Counted from the first letter of the stretch, positions 46,885 to 57,348 are shown. The stretch: 64,000 nucleotides of DNA from Micrococcus sp. EYE_212 (GCF_023147585.1 NZ_JAHXOZ010000003.1:149316-213315), one strand, 5' to 3'. Program-made: numbers and translations. Notes: generated by a model not told the origin, from the sequence alone.

Positions 46885-48264
46885 GTGGCCGATTCGGCAA
46901 CCGCTCAGGAATTCGACGTCCTCGTCCTCGGCGGTGGCTCCGCCGGGTACGCGGCAGCCCTCCGGGCCGTCCAGTACGGCATGACCGTCGGCCTGGTCGA
47001 GAAGGCCAAGCTCGGCGGCACCTGCCTCCACTGGGGCTGCATCCCCACGAAGGCCTACCTCCACGCCGCCGAGGTGGCCGACGAGACCCGCCACGCCGAG
47101 AAGTTCGGCGTCAACGCCACGCTCGAGTCCGTGGACATGGCGAAGGTGCGCGACTACAAGGACGGCATCGTCGCCGGCAAGCACAAGGGCCTCACCGGCC
47201 TCATGAAGATGCGCAAGGTCCAGGTCATCGAGGGTGAGGGCAAGCTCGTCTCCCAGGACGAGATCGAGGTCGACGGCACCCGCTACAAGGCCAAGAACAT
47301 CGTGCTGGCCTCCGGGTCCGTCTCGAAGACGATGGGCCTGCCGATCTCCAAGAAGATCATGACCTCCACCGAGGCCCTGGAGCTGGACTACACCCCCAAG
47401 TCCGCCATCGTGCTCGGCGGCGGCGTCATCGGGTCCGAGTTCGCCTCCCTGTGGAACTCGTTCGGCGTGGAGGTCACCATCATCGAGGGTCTGAAGAACC
47501 TCGTGGCCAACGAGGACCCCGCGATCATCAAGATCGTGGAGCGCGAGTTCAAGAAGCGCGGCATCAAGAGCAGCCTCGGCACCTTCTTCGACAAGGTCGA
47601 GGAGACCGAGTCCGGCGTCAAGGTGACCCTGGCCGACGGCAAGGAGTTCGAGGCCGAGGTGTGCCTCGTCGCCGTGGGCCGCGGCCCGAACACCGAAGGC
47701 CTCGGCTTCGAGGAGCAGGGCATCACCCTGGACCGCGGCTTCGTCATCACGAACGAGCGCCTCCACACCGGCGTGGGCAACATCTACGCCGTCGGCGACA
47801 TCGTGCCCGGCCTGCAGCTCGCGCATCGCGGCTACCAGCAGGGCATCTTCGTCGCCGAGGAGATCGCGGGCAACACCCCGATGGTCGTCGAGGACATCAA
47901 CATCCCGAAGGTCACCTTCACCGATCCCGAGATCATGTCCGTAGGCTACTCCCAGCCCAAGGCCGAGGAGAAGTTCGGCAAGGACAACGTCGAGGTCGCG
48001 GAGTACAACCTGGCCGGCAACGGCAAGTCCTCCATCCTCGGCACCGGCGGCATCATCAAGCTGGTGCGCCAGAAGAACGGCCCCATCGTCGGCGTCCACG
48101 GCGTGGGCAAGCGCGTCAGCGAGCAGATCGGCGAGGCGCAGCTCATCGTGAACTGGGAGGCCTACCCGGAGGATGTCGCCCAGTTCGTGCACGCCCACCC
48201 GACGCAGAACGAGTCGCTCGGCGAGGCCGCGATGGCCCTGTTCGGCCACCCGCTGCACGGCTGA
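46885..48264 (+). CDS. lpdA: dihydrolipoyl dehydrogenase (E3)
   Basis: A 459-residue FAD enzyme that reoxidises the lipoyl arm of 2-oxo acid dehydrogenases using NAD+. FAD site VLVLGGGSAGYAAALRA, redox disulfide C47-C52 (GGTCLHWGCIPTK), NAD site IVLGGGVIGSEFASLW, GNIYAVGDIVPG, and the catalytic His-Glu pair H438/E443 in HAHPTQNESL. The length is standard. GTG 46885 has AAGGAG 8 nt upstream. It lies 108 nt before sucB, and the pair serves the same complex. Confidence 0.96.
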   Translation: MADSATAQEFDVLVLGGGSAGYAAALRAVQYGMTVGLVEKAKLGGTCLHWGCIPTKAYLHAAEVADETRHAEKFGVNATLESVDMAKVRDYKDGIVAGKHKGLTGLMKMRKVQVIEGEGKLVSQDEIEVDGTRYKAKNIVLASGSVSKTMGLPISKKIMTSTEALELDYTPKSAIVLGGGVIGSEFASLWNSFGVEVTIIEGLKNLVANEDPAIIKIVEREFKKRGIKSSLGTFFDKVEETESGVKVTLADGKEFEAEVCLVAVGRGPNTEGLGFEEQGITLDRGFVITNERLHTGVGNIYAVGDIVPGLQLAHRGYQQGIFVAEEIAGNTPMVVEDINIPKVTFTDPEIMSVGYSQPKAEEKFGKDNVEVAEYNLAGNGKSSILGTGGIIKLVRQKNGPIVGVHGVGKRVSEQIGEAQLIVNWEAYPEDVAQFVHAHPTQNESLGEAAMALFGHPLHG

Positions 48265-48318
48265 CCGACCGAGCCAGACCCTTGACGGGGCCGTCCGACG
48301 GTCCCACCCACCCACCCC

Positions 48319-48348
48319 GGCGCGGCGGCGATCCGCAGCCGCCGCGCC
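48319..48348 (+). promoter_or_regulatory. hairpin between lpdA and sucB
   Basis: GGCGCGGCGGC (48319-48329) pairs perfectly with GCCGCCGCGCC (48338-48348), 8-nt loop. It ends 24 nt before the sucB ATG and just upstream of its AGGAG. It could be a partial terminator or mRNA-processing site. Confidence 0.5.
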
Positions 48349-48372
48349 ACCCCCGTGAGGAGAGACGGTCCC

Positions 48373-50229
48373 ATGTCCGAAACCGTGAACCTGCCCGCCC
48401 TCGGTGAGTCCGTCACCGAAGGAACCGTGACCCGCTGGCTGAAGGCCGTCGGCGACGAGGTCGCCGTCGACGAGCCCCTGGTGGAGATCTCCACCGACAA
48501 GGTCGACACCGAGATCCCGTCCCCCGTGGCCGGCGTGCTCGAGGAGATCCTGGCCGACGAGGACGAGACCGTCGAGGTCGGCGCCCCGCTGGCGACCATC
48601 GGCGACGGCTCCGGCTCCATGCAGTCCGACGACGCCCCGTCCGAGGAGCCCGCCGAGGCCGAGGAGCCGGCCGTCGAGGAGGCCCAGGAGGACGAGCAGC
48701 AGCAGGAGCCCGCCGGTGAGCCCGCTCCCGAGGAGCGCGCCAGCACCGAGGCGGACCAGCAGTCCTCCGGCGACCAGGCCGGCGAGGCCACCGAGGTGAC
48801 CCTCCCCGCCCTGGGCGAGTCCGTCACCGAGGGCACCGTCACCCGCTGGCTCAAGGAGGTCGGCGACGACGTGGAGGTCGACGAGCCGCTGCTCGAGGTC
48901 TCCACGGACAAGGTCGACACCGAGATCCCGTCCCCCGTGGCCGGCACCCTGGTGGAGATCAAGGCCCAGGAGGACGAGACCGTCGAGGTCGGCGCCGTGC
49001 TGGCGCTCGTGGGCTCCGGCTCCGCCGGCGGCTCGCAGCCCTCGTCGGACGCCTCGTCGGACGCCTCCCCCGCCGGGGACGAGGCCACCCCGGAGGAGAT
49101 CGAGGACGCCGCCACCGAGGCCGCGGTCCCGACCGAGACCGAGGAGGCCGCCGAGGACGCCGGCACCGAGCCCGCCGCCGAGGCCCCCGAGGAGTCCGCC
49201 TCCGAGAAGGCGATCGAGCAGGAGTCCTCGGCGAAGGAGTCCGGCGAGGCGAAGGCCGAGCCCTCCGCGACCGAGCCCGGCCAGGGCTACGTCACCCCGC
49301 TGGTCCGCCGCCTGGCGCACCAGAACGACGTCGACCTCTCCACGGTGCGCGGCACCGGCGTGGGCGGCCGCATCCGCAAGCAGGACGTCCTGGCGGCCTC
49401 GCTCGCCAAGAAGTCCTCCGGTGACGAGGCCACTGCCCCCGCCGAGTCCGCCACCCCGGCCGCCTCTTCGGCCCCGCAGGCCGCCGCGTCCTCCGTGGAC
49501 CCCTCGGTCCGCGGCGAGACCGAGAAGGCCCCGCGCATCCGCCAGGTCATCGCCCAGCGCATGCGCGAGTCCCTGGACCTCTCGACGCAGCTGACCCAGG
49601 TGCACGAGGTGGACATGACCCGCATCGTGCAGCTGCGCGCCAAGGCGAAGTCCTCCTTCCAGCAGCAGTCGGGCGTCAAGCTCACCTACCTGCCGTTCAT
49701 CACGAAGGCCGTGGCCGAGGCGCTCAAGCAGCACCCCAAGCTGAACGCGTCCTTCTCCGAGGACAACAAGGAGATCACCTACCACTCCTCGGAGGACATC
49801 GCGATCGCGGTGGACACCGAGAAGGGCCTCCTGGTGCCCGTCATCAAGGACACCGGCTCGCTGAACCTGACGGGCATCGCGCAGAAGATCGCGGACGTGG
49901 CCGAGCGCACCCGGACCAACAAGATCTCCGCGGACGAGCTCTCGGGCGGCACCTTCTCCATCACCAACATCGGCTCCGTGGGCGCCCTGTTCGACACGCC
50001 GATCATCAACCAGCCGCAGGTGGGCATCCTGGGCACCGGTGCGATCGTGAAGCGCCCGATGGTGGTGGCCGACGCCGACGGCAACGACACCATCGCCATC
50101 CGCCACATGATGTACCTGTCCCTGACCTACGATCACCGCCTCGTGGACGGCGCGGACGCCGGACGCTTCCTCCAGACGCTCAAGCAGCGCCTCGAGGCCG
50201 GCGAGTTCGCTCCCGAGCTCGGCCTCTGA
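48373..50229 (+). CDS. sucB: 2-oxo acid dehydrogenase E2, dihydrolipoyl succinyltransferase type
   Basis: A 618-residue E2 core. Two lipoyl domains (about 1-77 and 138-214) each carry [15 protein letters not shown], with lipoyl lysines K43 and K180; the two are nearly identical in DNA, pointing to a duplication. Acidic Ala/Glu/Pro linkers separate them from the E1/E3-binding domain ([33 protein letters not shown], near 305-340) and the acyltransferase domain ending [16 protein letters not shown] (H588, D592). ATG 48373 has GAGGAGAG upstream; ATG 48373 is preferred to an in-frame start 6 codons earlier. In actinobacteria this E2 often serves both pyruvate and 2-oxoglutarate dehydrogenases. Confidence 0.93.
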   Translation: MSETVNLPALGESVTEGTVTRWLKAVGDEVAVDEPLVEISTDKVDTEIPSPVAGVLEEILADEDETVEVGAPLATIGDGSGSMQSDDAPSEEPAEAEEPAVEEAQEDEQQQEPAGEPAPEERASTEADQQSSGDQAGEATEVTLPALGESVTEGTVTRWLKEVGDDVEVDEPLLEVSTDKVDTEIPSPVAGTLVEIKAQEDETVEVGAVLALVGSGSAGGSQPSSDASSDASPAGDEATPEEIEDAATEAAVPTETEEAAEDAGTEPAAEAPEESASEKAIEQESSAKESGEAKAEPSATEPGQGYVTPLVRRLAHQNDVDLSTVRGTGVGGRIRKQDVLAASLAKKSSGDEATAPAESATPAASSAPQAAASSVDPSVRGETEKAPRIRQVIAQRMRESLDLSTQLTQVHEVDMTRIVQLRAKAKSSFQQQSGVKLTYLPFITKAVAEALKQHPKLNASFSEDNKEITYHSSEDIAIAVDTEKGLLVPVIKDTGSLNLTGIAQKIADVAERTRTNKISADELSGGTFSITNIGSVGALFDTPIINQPQVGILGTGAIVKRPMVVADADGNDTIAIRHMMYLSLTYDHRLVDGADAGRFLQTLKQRLEAGEFAPELGL

Positions 50230-50239
50230 GGGGACCGTC

Positions 50240-50590
50240 ATGGACGTCCTGACCACCATCCTGGTGACGATCCACGTGGTCTCGGCCGCGGCGATCGTGG
50301 GCGGCTGGTTCGCCCACTTCCGCAACCCCACCGTGACCGCCTCGCAGTGGATCGGCTCGATCGGCATGATCCTCACGGGCATCGCGCTCTTCGGCGTGGC
50401 CATGGCCACGTGGGAGGACCCGAACCACATGAAGCTGGGGATCAAGTTCCTGATCGGCGTCATCGTGTTCGTGGCCGCCCTGCTGGGTCGGCGCCGCCTC
50501 AACCGCGGCGAGGCCGTGCCCACCGGCCTGGCCCACGCCGTGGGCGGCCTGGGCCTGGTCAACATGCTGATCGCGCTGCTCTGGCACTGA
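50240..50590 (+). CDS. small membrane protein, 116 aa
   Basis: Four predicted membrane helices in 116 residues: LTTILVTIHVVSAAAIVGGWFAHF, SIGMILTGIALFGVAMATW, LGIKFLIGVIVFVAALLG, and AVGGLGLVNMLIALLW. I do not recognise the family with certainty. The early His in TIHVVSAAAIVGGWF resembles heme-binding helices of small copper/cytochrome accessory proteins, but this is weak. It follows sucB by 10 nt, so it shares the transcript, and is closed by a perfect terminator. Confidence 0.75.
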   Translation: MDVLTTILVTIHVVSAAAIVGGWFAHFRNPTVTASQWIGSIGMILTGIALFGVAMATWEDPNHMKLGIKFLIGVIVFVAALLGRRRLNRGEAVPTGLAHAVGGLGLVNMLIALLWH

Positions 50591-50616
50591 TCCGCCTCTG
50601 CGGCTGAGCCGCGTTC

Positions 50617-50658
50617 ACGCCGTGTGCCCCGAGGAGAGATCCTCGGGGCACACGGCGT
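50617..50658. terminator. perfect bidirectional terminator with GAGA tetraloop
   Basis: A 19-bp perfect stem, 50617-50635 with 50640-50658 (core CGCCGTGTGCCCCGAGGA), and the GNRA-type loop GAGA. It lies between the small membrane protein gene (+) and the kinase gene (-). Confidence 0.92.
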
Positions 50659-50676
50659 TCCCCGTCCCCGGACGGC

Positions 50677-52428
50677 TCAGCGAGGGTCCACCCGTTCCAC
50701 GCGCCACCGCGTCCCGTCCGCGCGCAGGGTCAGCTCCACGGCCTCGTCTCGCTCCTCCACGTCCCCGACGACGGCGCCGGCGCCGTCCTGCACCGCGTGC
50801 GCACTCGTGACGATCCGGGCCGGCACCCGCAGCGCATCCCCCTCGACCTCGGCGGCCCCGTCCGGCTCCACGGACACCGTGAGCCCGGCGAACGCGTAGC
50901 CGCCGCCGGCTAAGTCCCGCTGCACCGCGGCGTCCCTGCGCCACGCGGGACTGCCCGGCACGGCGTAGGCCTCCAGCCGCTCCGCCCGCGGGTCCTCGAG
51001 CGCGGCCGTCCGCGAGCGGCCCACCCCCGCCAGGACCTCCTCGAGCGCGACGGCGTCCTCCGACAGCTCCTCCGGGCGGGCCGAGGCCTCGGTGCCGGTG
51101 GACGGGTCCCCGGGCGCCTCCCCGGAGGCCTCCCCCGACACCCCGTGCCGGGTGGACGACGCCGCAGCGTCCGGCGGCCGGCCGGGCGTACTCGACGAGG
51201 GCGGGGTGCCCGACGCGGGGGCGGCACTCGCCGGCGCCGACGGCGCCGTCGGCGCCGCCGGTCCCTGTCCCTCCCCGGCCGCGGGGCCGTCCGCGGGGCC
51301 GTCCGCGGTCCGGTGCAGCACGGCGCCCGCCACGGCCAGCCCCGCCAGGAGCGCGACGGCCCCCGCCGCGAGTCCCACGGCCGGTCCAGGCGCCCGTCGG
51401 CCTCGCCGGCCCACCGCACCTCGGCCCCCGGTCCGCCTCCGCCGTCCGCGCCTCGTGCCCGGCCCTCCGCCGCCGGGCAGGAGCGTGGGCAGCAGGTGGG
51501 CCACCTCGATCGGAGCCGCCTCGTGAAGGGGAACGGGCTCCGGAGCGGCGGCCGCGTAGGCGGCGGAGGCGCCCTCCAGGGCGCTCGGCCTGCCCGCGGG
51601 GTCGGGGTCGAGCGCCGCGTCCAGCAGGATCGCGAGCTCCGGGGGGACCTCCGGCACGAGCACGGGCAGCGGCGCCCGGCTGCCGTGGGGCCCGGGCGCC
51701 CGGCCGGTCAGCGCGAACCACCCGAGGGCCGCCCACGAGAACACGTCCGACGCGGCGGTGAGCGGGTCCGGCGCAGCGGCCCGCTCCCCGCCCGCCGGCG
51801 CCTCCGCCTCCTGCAGCGCCCGCAGCACCTCGGGCGCCGCGAACCCGGGCGTGCCGCCGACACCCTGGGCTCCCCCGACGACGCGCGCCACCCCGAGGTC
51901 CGCGAGGGCCGGGCTGCCGTCCACGCCGAAGAGCACGTTGCCCGGGGAGACGTCCCCGTGGACGATCCCGTGCTCGTGCAGCCGGGCCAGGGCCTGGGCC
52001 ATGGGCACGAGGACGGTCACCGCCTGGCCCGGGGTGAGCGGCCCGGCCTCGCGCACGAGGTCCGCGAGCGAGCCCGCAGGCCGATGCTCGCTCAGCATGC
52101 CCGTGCCCTGGTCCGTCGGCACGGTTCCCAGCACGGCGACGAGGTGCGGATGCCGCACGTGCGCGAGGGCAGCCGCCTCCGCCGAGAGCGAATCCCCCGC
52201 GGCCGGGGAGCGGGGCACCTTGAGGGCGGCCTCGCCCCCGGCGGCGTCCCGGACCAGCCACACGCGAGCCTGGGACCCCTCGCCCAGCAGCCGCACGGCC
52301 TCCCAGCCGGGGACCCGGGGAGCGCCGCCCTCGGCCGCGTCCTCCGGCGCCGTCCCCGGCTCCGCTCCCGCGGGATCCAGGCGCCCGTGCCGAGCCTCGG
52401 GCCCCTCGCCCCCTCCGTGCGCCCCCAT
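50677..52428 (-). CDS. membrane Ser/Thr protein kinase without PASTA repeats
   Basis: A 583-residue Hanks-type kinase. Gly-loop [10 protein letters not shown] (48-57), VAIK lysine K70 (ALKVPR), alphaC Glu E84, catalytic loop HGDVSPGN (HRD variant HGD, with D159 and N164), ADLG for DFG (D177), and FAAPEVL for APE, so it should be active. A basic juxtamembrane stretch ([12 protein letters not shown]) and one helix near 355-385 ([18 protein letters not shown]) follow. The extracytoplasmic part is Ala/Pro/Ser-rich, then an acidic globular end with VERVDPR. There are no PASTA domains. ATG 52428 has GGGGAG 5 nt upstream. It is divergent from lipB. Confidence 0.85.
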   Translation of the reverse strand: MGAHGGGEGPEARHGRLDPAGAEPGTAPEDAAEGGAPRVPGWEAVRLLGEGSQARVWLVRDAAGGEAALKVPRSPAAGDSLSAEAAALAHVRHPHLVAVLGTVPTDQGTGMLSEHRPAGSLADLVREAGPLTPGQAVTVLVPMAQALARLHEHGIVHGDVSPGNVLFGVDGSPALADLGVARVVGGAQGVGGTPGFAAPEVLRALQEAEAPAGGERAAAPDPLTAASDVFSWAALGWFALTGRAPGPHGSRAPLPVLVPEVPPELAILLDAALDPDPAGRPSALEGASAAYAAAAPEPVPLHEAAPIEVAHLLPTLLPGGGGPGTRRGRRRRTGGRGAVGRRGRRAPGPAVGLAAGAVALLAGLAVAGAVLHRTADGPADGPAAGEGQGPAAPTAPSAPASAAPASGTPPSSSTPGRPPDAAASSTRHGVSGEASGEAPGDPSTGTEASARPEELSEDAVALEEVLAGVGRSRTAALEDPRAERLEAYAVPGSPAWRRDAAVQRDLAGGGYAFAGLTVSVEPDGAAEVEGDALRVPARIVTSAHAVQDGAGAVVGDVEERDEAVELTLRADGTRWRVERVDPR

Positions 52429-52591
52429 CGCGCGCTCCCCTCCCGATCCCTCCGACCGCCTCCGACAGGCGCCCGGGAGGGCCTCCTCCGGCCCCCGCCA
52501 CCATCGTGCCTCCTCCAGGACCCGCGATCCGGGTTGTCCACAGGCCGAGGCGGACCCGTTCCTCCGCGTCCGGCTCCCGGGGCCCGAGGGA

Positions 52592-52597
52592 TACAGT
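52592..52597 (+). promoter_or_regulatory. -10 box TACAGT of lipBA, leaderless type
   Basis: TACAGT, 7 nt before ATG 52605. No Shine-Dalgarno lies between. Confidence 0.5.
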
Positions 52598-52604
52598 GGA
52601 CGGC

Positions 52605-53306
52605 ATGTCCGACCCCCTCCTCCCTCCCCTGCGCGTGCTCGGCCTGGCCCCTGGCCTCGTCGACTACCACGCGGCATGGGACCGCCAGAAGTCGCTCCAC
52701 GACGACGTCGTCGCCGGCCGCTCGGAGGGCGAGTTCCTGCTCCTCGAGCACGCCCCGGTGTACACCGCGGGCCGCCGCACCGAGGACCACGAGCGTCCCG
52801 CCGACGGCGCCCCCGTGGTGGACGTGGACCGCGGCGGGAAGATCACGTGGCACGGCCCCGGCCAGCTGGTCGGCTACCCCGTGGTGCGCCTGAAGGACAG
52901 CGCGCACGTGAAGGACTACGTGTGGTTCCTGGAGGAGCTGCTGATCCGCACGGCCGCCGAGTACGGCGTCACCGCCGTCCGCGTGGACGGCCGGGCCGGC
53001 ATCTGGGTCCTCAGCGACACGGACGCCGACGGCGCGGCGCGCCCGGACCGCAAGCTCGGCGCCATCGGCCTGGCCATCCACGACGGCGTGTCCACCCACG
53101 GCTTCTCCCTGAACTGCTCCAACTCCCTCGCCCCCTACGCGGGCATCATCGCGTGCGGCATCGCCGACGCCGCCACCACCACGCTCACCGAGGAGACGGG
53201 CCGGACCATCACGCCGGCCGACGTCGTCCCCGTGCTCACCCGCCACCTGGAGGAGCTCGGTCCCCGGTACATCGCCGTCACCCCCACGGAAGGACCCACC
53301 GCATGA
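52605..53306 (+). CDS. lipB: octanoyl-ACP:protein N-octanoyltransferase
   Basis: A 233-residue enzyme that moves octanoate from ACP onto lipoyl-domain lysines, the first step of lipoate synthesis. The family motif [20 protein letters not shown] is followed by the Lys-Cys acyl dyad K150 (RKLGAIG) and C184 (IIACGI), with GFSLNCSN between. The first methionine after the promoter is ATG 52605, giving [14 protein letters not shown]; upstream codons in frame are not preceded by a signal. The stop overlaps lipA by 4 nt (ATGA). Its product is used by SucB of the upstream block. Confidence 0.95.
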   Translation: MSDPLLPPLRVLGLAPGLVDYHAAWDRQKSLHDDVVAGRSEGEFLLLEHAPVYTAGRRTEDHERPADGAPVVDVDRGGKITWHGPGQLVGYPVVRLKDSAHVKDYVWFLEELLIRTAAEYGVTAVRVDGRAGIWVLSDTDADGAARPDRKLGAIGLAIHDGVSTHGFSLNCSNSLAPYAGIIACGIADAATTTLTEETGRTITPADVVPVLTRHLEELGPRYIAVTPTEGPTA

Positions 53307-54310
53307 GCACCGCACCCGAAGGACGCCGCCTGCTGCGCGTCGAGGCCCGCAACGCCGAGGTCCCCGTGGAGCGCAAGCCCGAGTGGACCAAGGCCAAGGT
53401 GCACATGGGCCCGGAGTACATCTCCCTGAAGAACAAGGTGAAGGGCTCCGGCCTGCACACCGTGTGCGAGGAGGCCGGCTGCCCCAACATCTTCGAGTGC
53501 TGGGAGGACCGCGAGGCCACGTTCCTCATCGGCGGCGACATCTGCACCCGGCGCTGCGACTTCTGCGACATCGCCTCGGGCCGTCCTCTCCCCCTGGACA
53601 TGGACGAGCCGCTCAAGGTCGCCGAGAACATCCGGGAGATGGACCTGCGCTATGCCACCGTCACGGGCGTGGCTCGCGACGACCAGAAGGACGGCGCCGC
53701 GTGGCTCTACGCGGAGACCATCCGGCGCATCCACGAGCTGAACCCCGGGACCGGCGTCGAGATCCTGCCCCCGGACTTCGGGGCGGTCCCCGCGCTCGTG
53801 CAGCAGGTCTTCGACGCCCGCCCGGAGGTCTTCGCCCACAACCTGGAGACCGTGCCGCGCATCTTCAAGCGCATCCGTCCCGCCTTCACGTACGAGAAGT
53901 CCCTCCGCGTCCTGACGATGGCCAAGGCGGACGAGCTGGTGACGAAGTCCAACCTCATCCTGGGCATGGGCGAGACGGACGAGGAGATCGACCAGGCGCT
54001 CGTGGACCTCCACGAGGCCGGCTGCGACATCATCACGATCACGCAGTACGTGCGCCCGTCCAAGCTCCACCACCCGATCGACCGCTGGGTGAAGCCCACC
54101 GAGTTCGTGCAGTGGTCGGAGCGCGCCGAGCAGATCGGCTTCACGGGCGTCATGGCCGGCCCCCTCGTGCGCTCCTCCTACCGCGCCGGGAAGCTCTACG
54201 CGCAGGCCATGGAGCGCCTCGGCCGCACGCTGCCCGCGAACCTCACCCACCTCGCCGGCGAGCGGACCGCGCGCCAGGAGGCCTCGGCCGTCGTCGCGCG
54301 GATGTCCTGA
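53303..54310 (+). CDS. lipA: lipoyl synthase
   Basis: A 335-residue radical SAM enzyme that inserts two sulfurs into octanoyl groups. Both clusters are present: the auxiliary [12 protein letters not shown] cysteines and the radical [11 protein letters not shown] (Cx3Cx2C). The C-terminal family motif [10 protein letters not shown] follows, with its Ser ligand. The length is standard. ATG 53303 overlaps the lipB stop, so translation is coupled, and the order lipB-lipA is common. It lies 27 nt before the DUF4191 gene. Confidence 0.97.
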   Translation: MSTAPEGRRLLRVEARNAEVPVERKPEWTKAKVHMGPEYISLKNKVKGSGLHTVCEEAGCPNIFECWEDREATFLIGGDICTRRCDFCDIASGRPLPLDMDEPLKVAENIREMDLRYATVTGVARDDQKDGAAWLYAETIRRIHELNPGTGVEILPPDFGAVPALVQQVFDARPEVFAHNLETVPRIFKRIRPAFTYEKSLRVLTMAKADELVTKSNLILGMGETDEEIDQALVDLHEAGCDIITITQYVRPSKLHHPIDRWVKPTEFVQWSERAEQIGFTGVMAGPLVRSSYRAGKLYAQAMERLGRTLPANLTHLAGERTARQEASAVVARMS

Positions 54311-54321
54311 TCCGGCCCCGG

Positions 54322-54327
54322 TAGACT
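54322..54327 (+). promoter_or_regulatory. candidate -10 box TAGACT of the DUF4191 gene
   Basis: TAGACT, 10 nt before ATG 54338 in the 27-nt gap after lipA. It would give a leader of a few nucleotides. Confidence 0.4.
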
Positions 54328-54337
54328 GGACCCCGCT

Positions 54338-55144
54338 ATGGCCAAGAACACGCAGACCCCCTCGCCCTCCGCCGGATCCACCTCCCTCAAGGAGGTCAAG
54401 GCCATGCAGCGCGAGCGGCGCCGCCAGATGAAGGTGGACGCGAAGGCGGACCGCCGGCGCAAGCGCTCCTCCGGCGGCCCCGGCATCCTCACGCAGCTCA
54501 AGCAGGTCTTCGCCATGACCCGCCAGCACAACCCGAAGGTCGTGCTGTGGATGGCGCTGGCCTTCTCGGCCGCGCTGGTGGTGGGCCTGGTCATCGGCCT
54601 GCTGCTGCACAACTGGATCACGTGGCTGCTGATCGCCATCCCCTTCGGCGTGCTCGCCGCGGTGATCGTGATGAACCGCCTCGCGGAGCGGGCCATGTTC
54701 GCCCAGCTCGAGGGACGTCCCGGATCCGTCGGCGCCGCCCTGTCCACGCTGCGCCGCGGCTGGATCGTGCCCGAGCAGCCCGTGGCCGTGAACCCGAAGA
54801 CCCAGGACGTCGTGTACCGCGCGATCGGCCGCCCCGGCGTCGTGCTCGTCACCGAGGGCCCCGCCCCGCGCCTGGCGAAGCTGCTGGCCAAGGAGGAGCG
54901 CAGCCTCGAGCGCTTCCTGCCCAACGTGCCCGTGCACGTGGTGCAGGCCGGCAACGGGGAGGGCCAGACGCCCCTGCACCTCGTGCCCAAGACGCTGAAG
55001 TCCATGAAGAAGACGCTCACCGACCAGGAGGTCAGCGCGATCGACAAGCGCCTGTCCGCCCTGAACACCTCCCGCCCTCCGATCCCCAAGGGGATCGACC
55101 CGATGCGCGCCCGCGCCGACCGCCGAGGCATGCGCGGCCGCTGA
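54338..55144 (+). CDS. DUF4191 family membrane protein
   Basis: A 268-residue actinobacterial protein with a highly basic cytoplasmic N-terminus (QRERRRQMKVDAKADRRRKR), two helices at about 65-110 (VVLWMALAFSAALVVGLVIG and ITWLLIAIPFGVLAAVIVM), and a long cytoplasmic part with RRGWIVPEQPVAVNPKTQDVVYRAIGRPGVVLV in outline. It is consistently found after lipA in this phylum. The function is unknown. The perfect terminator after it ends the lipB-lipA-DUF4191 unit. Confidence 0.88.
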   Translation: MAKNTQTPSPSAGSTSLKEVKAMQRERRRQMKVDAKADRRRKRSSGGPGILTQLKQVFAMTRQHNPKVVLWMALAFSAALVVGLVIGLLLHNWITWLLIAIPFGVLAAVIVMNRLAERAMFAQLEGRPGSVGAALSTLRRGWIVPEQPVAVNPKTQDVVYRAIGRPGVVLVTEGPAPRLAKLLAKEERSLERFLPNVPVHVVQAGNGEGQTPLHLVPKTLKSMKKTLTDQEVSAIDKRLSALNTSRPPIPKGIDPMRARADRRGMRGR

Positions 55145-55171
55145 GGCCCGCTCGGTGCCACGTCCGGACCG

Positions 55172-55220
55172 GACGCGACAGGGGCGGCCCACCAGCACGG
55201 TGGGCCGCCCCTGTCGCGTC
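55172..55220. terminator. perfect 22-bp bidirectional terminator
   Basis: 55172-55193 pairs with 55199-55220 without mismatch (arm core GCGACAGGGGCGGCCCACC), loop AGCAC. It separates the DUF4191 gene (+) from the convergent RDD gene (-). Confidence 0.92.
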
Positions 55221-55229
55221 TCGGCGCGC

Positions 55230-55745
55230 TCACATGCGGATCTCGACGGTGCCCGCCACGCGGTCATGCATGCCGCGCCCATCGGGGTCCACCACGACGG
55301 CGGGCAGCACGAGGCACAGCAGGACCGTCCGGACGAGGACGCGGTGGACGGGCGCGGTGCGGCCGCCCACGCGCACCACCTGGGTGCGCAGCAGGGCCTT
55401 GCCCACGGTGGTGGCCAGCAGGGAGATCCCGACGACGTGCATCACCGCGAAGACGAGCAGCGTGGCGATCGCCTCACCGCCGAACACGAGGTTCGAGACG
55501 ACGAGGGCGAGCGCCCAGTCGATGCACAGCGCCCCGAATCGGCGGGCGGCCGTCGCCATGGAGGCCGGACCGCGCTGGGGGAGGCCGAGGAGGTCGCCGG
55601 GCCACCGCCCCGCCGCGCGGCCACCGCCCGGACCGTCCACCCACCCCGCGAGGTCCGCACGCGTGATGAGCGGCTCGGCGCGGTCTCCGGCGCCGCGCCG
55701 GGACTCGTCGGGCCGGTCAGGGGGGTCGGTCGCTCGGTGTGCCAC
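55230..55745 (-). CDS. RDD family membrane protein
   Basis: A 171-residue protein with a disordered Asp/Arg/Gly-rich N-terminus (about 60 residues) and an RDD domain: [24 protein letters not shown] (R-x-x-A-x-x-x-D form), a second helix, [17 protein letters not shown], and a third helix [33 protein letters not shown] proteins are often suspected transporters, but the substrate is unknown. GTG 55745 is 6 nt after a TACGCT box. The neighbouring glnA1 is divergent. Confidence 0.82.
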   Translation of the reverse strand: MAHRATDPPDRPDESRRGAGDRAEPLITRADLAGWVDGPGGGRAAGRWPGDLLGLPQRGPASMATAARRFGALCIDWALALVVSNLVFGGEAIATLLVFAVMHVVGISLLATTVGKALLRTQVVRVGGRTAPVHRVLVRTVLLCLVLPAVVVDPDGRGMHDRVAGTVEIRM

Positions 55746-55751
55746 CCCTCC

Positions 55752-55757
55752 AGCGTA
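55752..55757 (-). promoter_or_regulatory. -10 box TACGCT of the RDD gene, leaderless type
   Basis: TACGCT on the minus strand, 6 nt before GTG 55745. Confidence 0.45.
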
Positions 55758-55800
55758 GTCGTCGCCCGGCGCGTCACAGCAGTCACGAAGAGTCTCTGGC

Positions 55801-55830
55801 TACGCTGGAACGTCGCCCCCTGAGTAGTCT
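55801..55830 (+). promoter_or_regulatory. two candidate -10 boxes of glnA1
   Basis: TACGCT (55801-55806) and TAGTCT (55825-55830) lie 98 and 74 nt before GTG 55904. Tandem boxes would allow two start sites, plausible for a nitrogen-regulated gene. No GlnR-type operator was recognised by eye. Confidence 0.4.
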
Positions 55831-55903
55831 GGAGGGCGTCGGCCGGCGGGCCCGGGTGTCTGCCGGCGCCCCCGTTCCGTCCCAGGAAGGCCAGGAGAGA
55901 ACC

Positions 55904-57328
55904 GTGTTCACCTCCCCCGCAGAAGTCCTCGCGTACATCGAGCAGGAGGGTGTCGAGTTCGTCGACATCCGCTTCACCGATCTGCCGGGCATGCAGCACC
56001 ACTTCAACGTCCCCGCCTCCTCCGTGGACGAGGACTTCTTCGTCACGGGCCAGCTGTTCGACGGCTCCTCCATCCGCGGCTTCGCCGGCCTGGCCGAGTC
56101 CGACATGCAGCTCATCCCGGATGTGGAGACCGCCTACCTGGACCCGTTCCGCGTGCGCAAGACGCTCGCCATGAACTTCTCCATCGTGAACCCCCGCACC
56201 GGCGAGCCCTACCGCCGCGACCCCCGCGGCGTGGCCCAGCGCGCCGAGGCCTACCTCACCTCCACGGGCATCGCGGACACCGCGTTCTTCGCCCCCGAGG
56301 CCGAGTTCCACGTGTTCGACGACGTGCGCTGGGAGTCCTCCGCGCGCGGCGCCTCCTACGCCGTGGACTCCGAGGAGGCCTACTGGAACACCAACCGCGT
56401 GGAGGAGGGCGGCAACCTCGGCTACAAGACGCCCAAGCAGGGCGGCTACTTCCCCGTCTCCCCCACGGACAAGCAGGCCGACCTGCGGGACGAGATCTGC
56501 ACGATGCTCGCCGAGGTGGGCCTGACGGTGGAGCGCTCCCACCACGAGGTGGGCTCGGCCGGCCAGGCGGAGATCAACTACCGGTTCAACACCCTCACCC
56601 ACTCCGCGGACGACCTGCTGAAGTTCAAGTACGTCGTGAAGAACGTCGCCGACATGTTCGGCAAGTCCGCCACCTTCATGCCGAAGCCGGTCTTCGGCGA
56701 GGCCGGCTCGGGCATGCACTGCCACCAGTCGCTGTGGATGGGCGGCGAGCCGCTGTTCTACGACGAGAAGGGCTACGCCAACCTCTCGGACACCGCGCGC
56801 TGGTACATCGGCGGCCTGCTGCACCACGCCTCCGCCGTGCTGGCGTTCACCAACCCGACGGTGAACTCCTACCGCCGCCTCGTGCCCGGCTACGAGGCCC
56901 CGGTCTCGATGGTCTACTCGCAGGGCAACCGCTCCGCGGGCATCCGCATCCCGATCACCGGCTCCAACCCGAAGGCCAAGCGCCTCGAGTTCCGCGCCCC
57001 GGACGCCTCGGGCAACCCCTACCTCGCGTTCGCCGCGCAGCTGATGGCCGGCCTGGACGGCATCCGCAACCGCATCGAGCCGGCCGAGCCGATCGACAAG
57101 GACCTCTACGAGCTGCCCCCGGAGGAGGCCGCGGACATCCAGAAGGCGCCCACGAGCCTCGAGGAGGCGCTCGCCGCGCTCGAGGAGGACCACGAGTTCC
57201 TCCTCGCCGGTGACGTGTTCACCGAGGAGATCATCCGCACCTGGATCGACTACAAGCGGGAGAAGGAGCTCACTCCGCTCTCGCTGCGGCCGAACCCCTA
57301 CGAGTTCGAGCTGTACTACTCCTGCTGA
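55904..57328 (+). CDS. glnA1: glutamine synthetase type I (adenylylatable)
   Basis: A 474-residue dodecameric enzyme that makes glutamine from glutamate, ammonia and ATP. Motifs: [40 protein letters not shown], the ATP motif [30 protein letters not shown], and NRSAGIRIP. The GSI-beta adenylylation loop is present as [10 protein letters not shown] with its Tyr, so GlnE should control it. GTG 55904 has AGGAGAG 5 nt upstream; the longer frame has no better start. It is the main assimilatory synthetase of the two in the window. Confidence 0.95.
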   Translation: MFTSPAEVLAYIEQEGVEFVDIRFTDLPGMQHHFNVPASSVDEDFFVTGQLFDGSSIRGFAGLAESDMQLIPDVETAYLDPFRVRKTLAMNFSIVNPRTGEPYRRDPRGVAQRAEAYLTSTGIADTAFFAPEAEFHVFDDVRWESSARGASYAVDSEEAYWNTNRVEEGGNLGYKTPKQGGYFPVSPTDKQADLRDEICTMLAEVGLTVERSHHEVGSAGQAEINYRFNTLTHSADDLLKFKYVVKNVADMFGKSATFMPKPVFGEAGSGMHCHQSLWMGGEPLFYDEKGYANLSDTARWYIGGLLHHASAVLAFTNPTVNSYRRLVPGYEAPVSMVYSQGNRSAGIRIPITGSNPKAKRLEFRAPDASGNPYLAFAAQLMAGLDGIRNRIEPAEPIDKDLYELPPEEAADIQKAPTSLEEALAALEEDHEFLLAGDVFTEEIIRTWIDYKREKELTPLSLRPNPYEFELYYSC

Positions 57329-57348
57329 CCCGCGCCTCCGCGCGGTCC

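Noticed and set aside
45823..50565. A 1,580-codon open frame on the minus strand
   Set aside because: Antisense shadow of pepA, lpdA and sucB. Repetitive Gly/Leu/His composition mirrors the acidic linkers of SucB; no motif.
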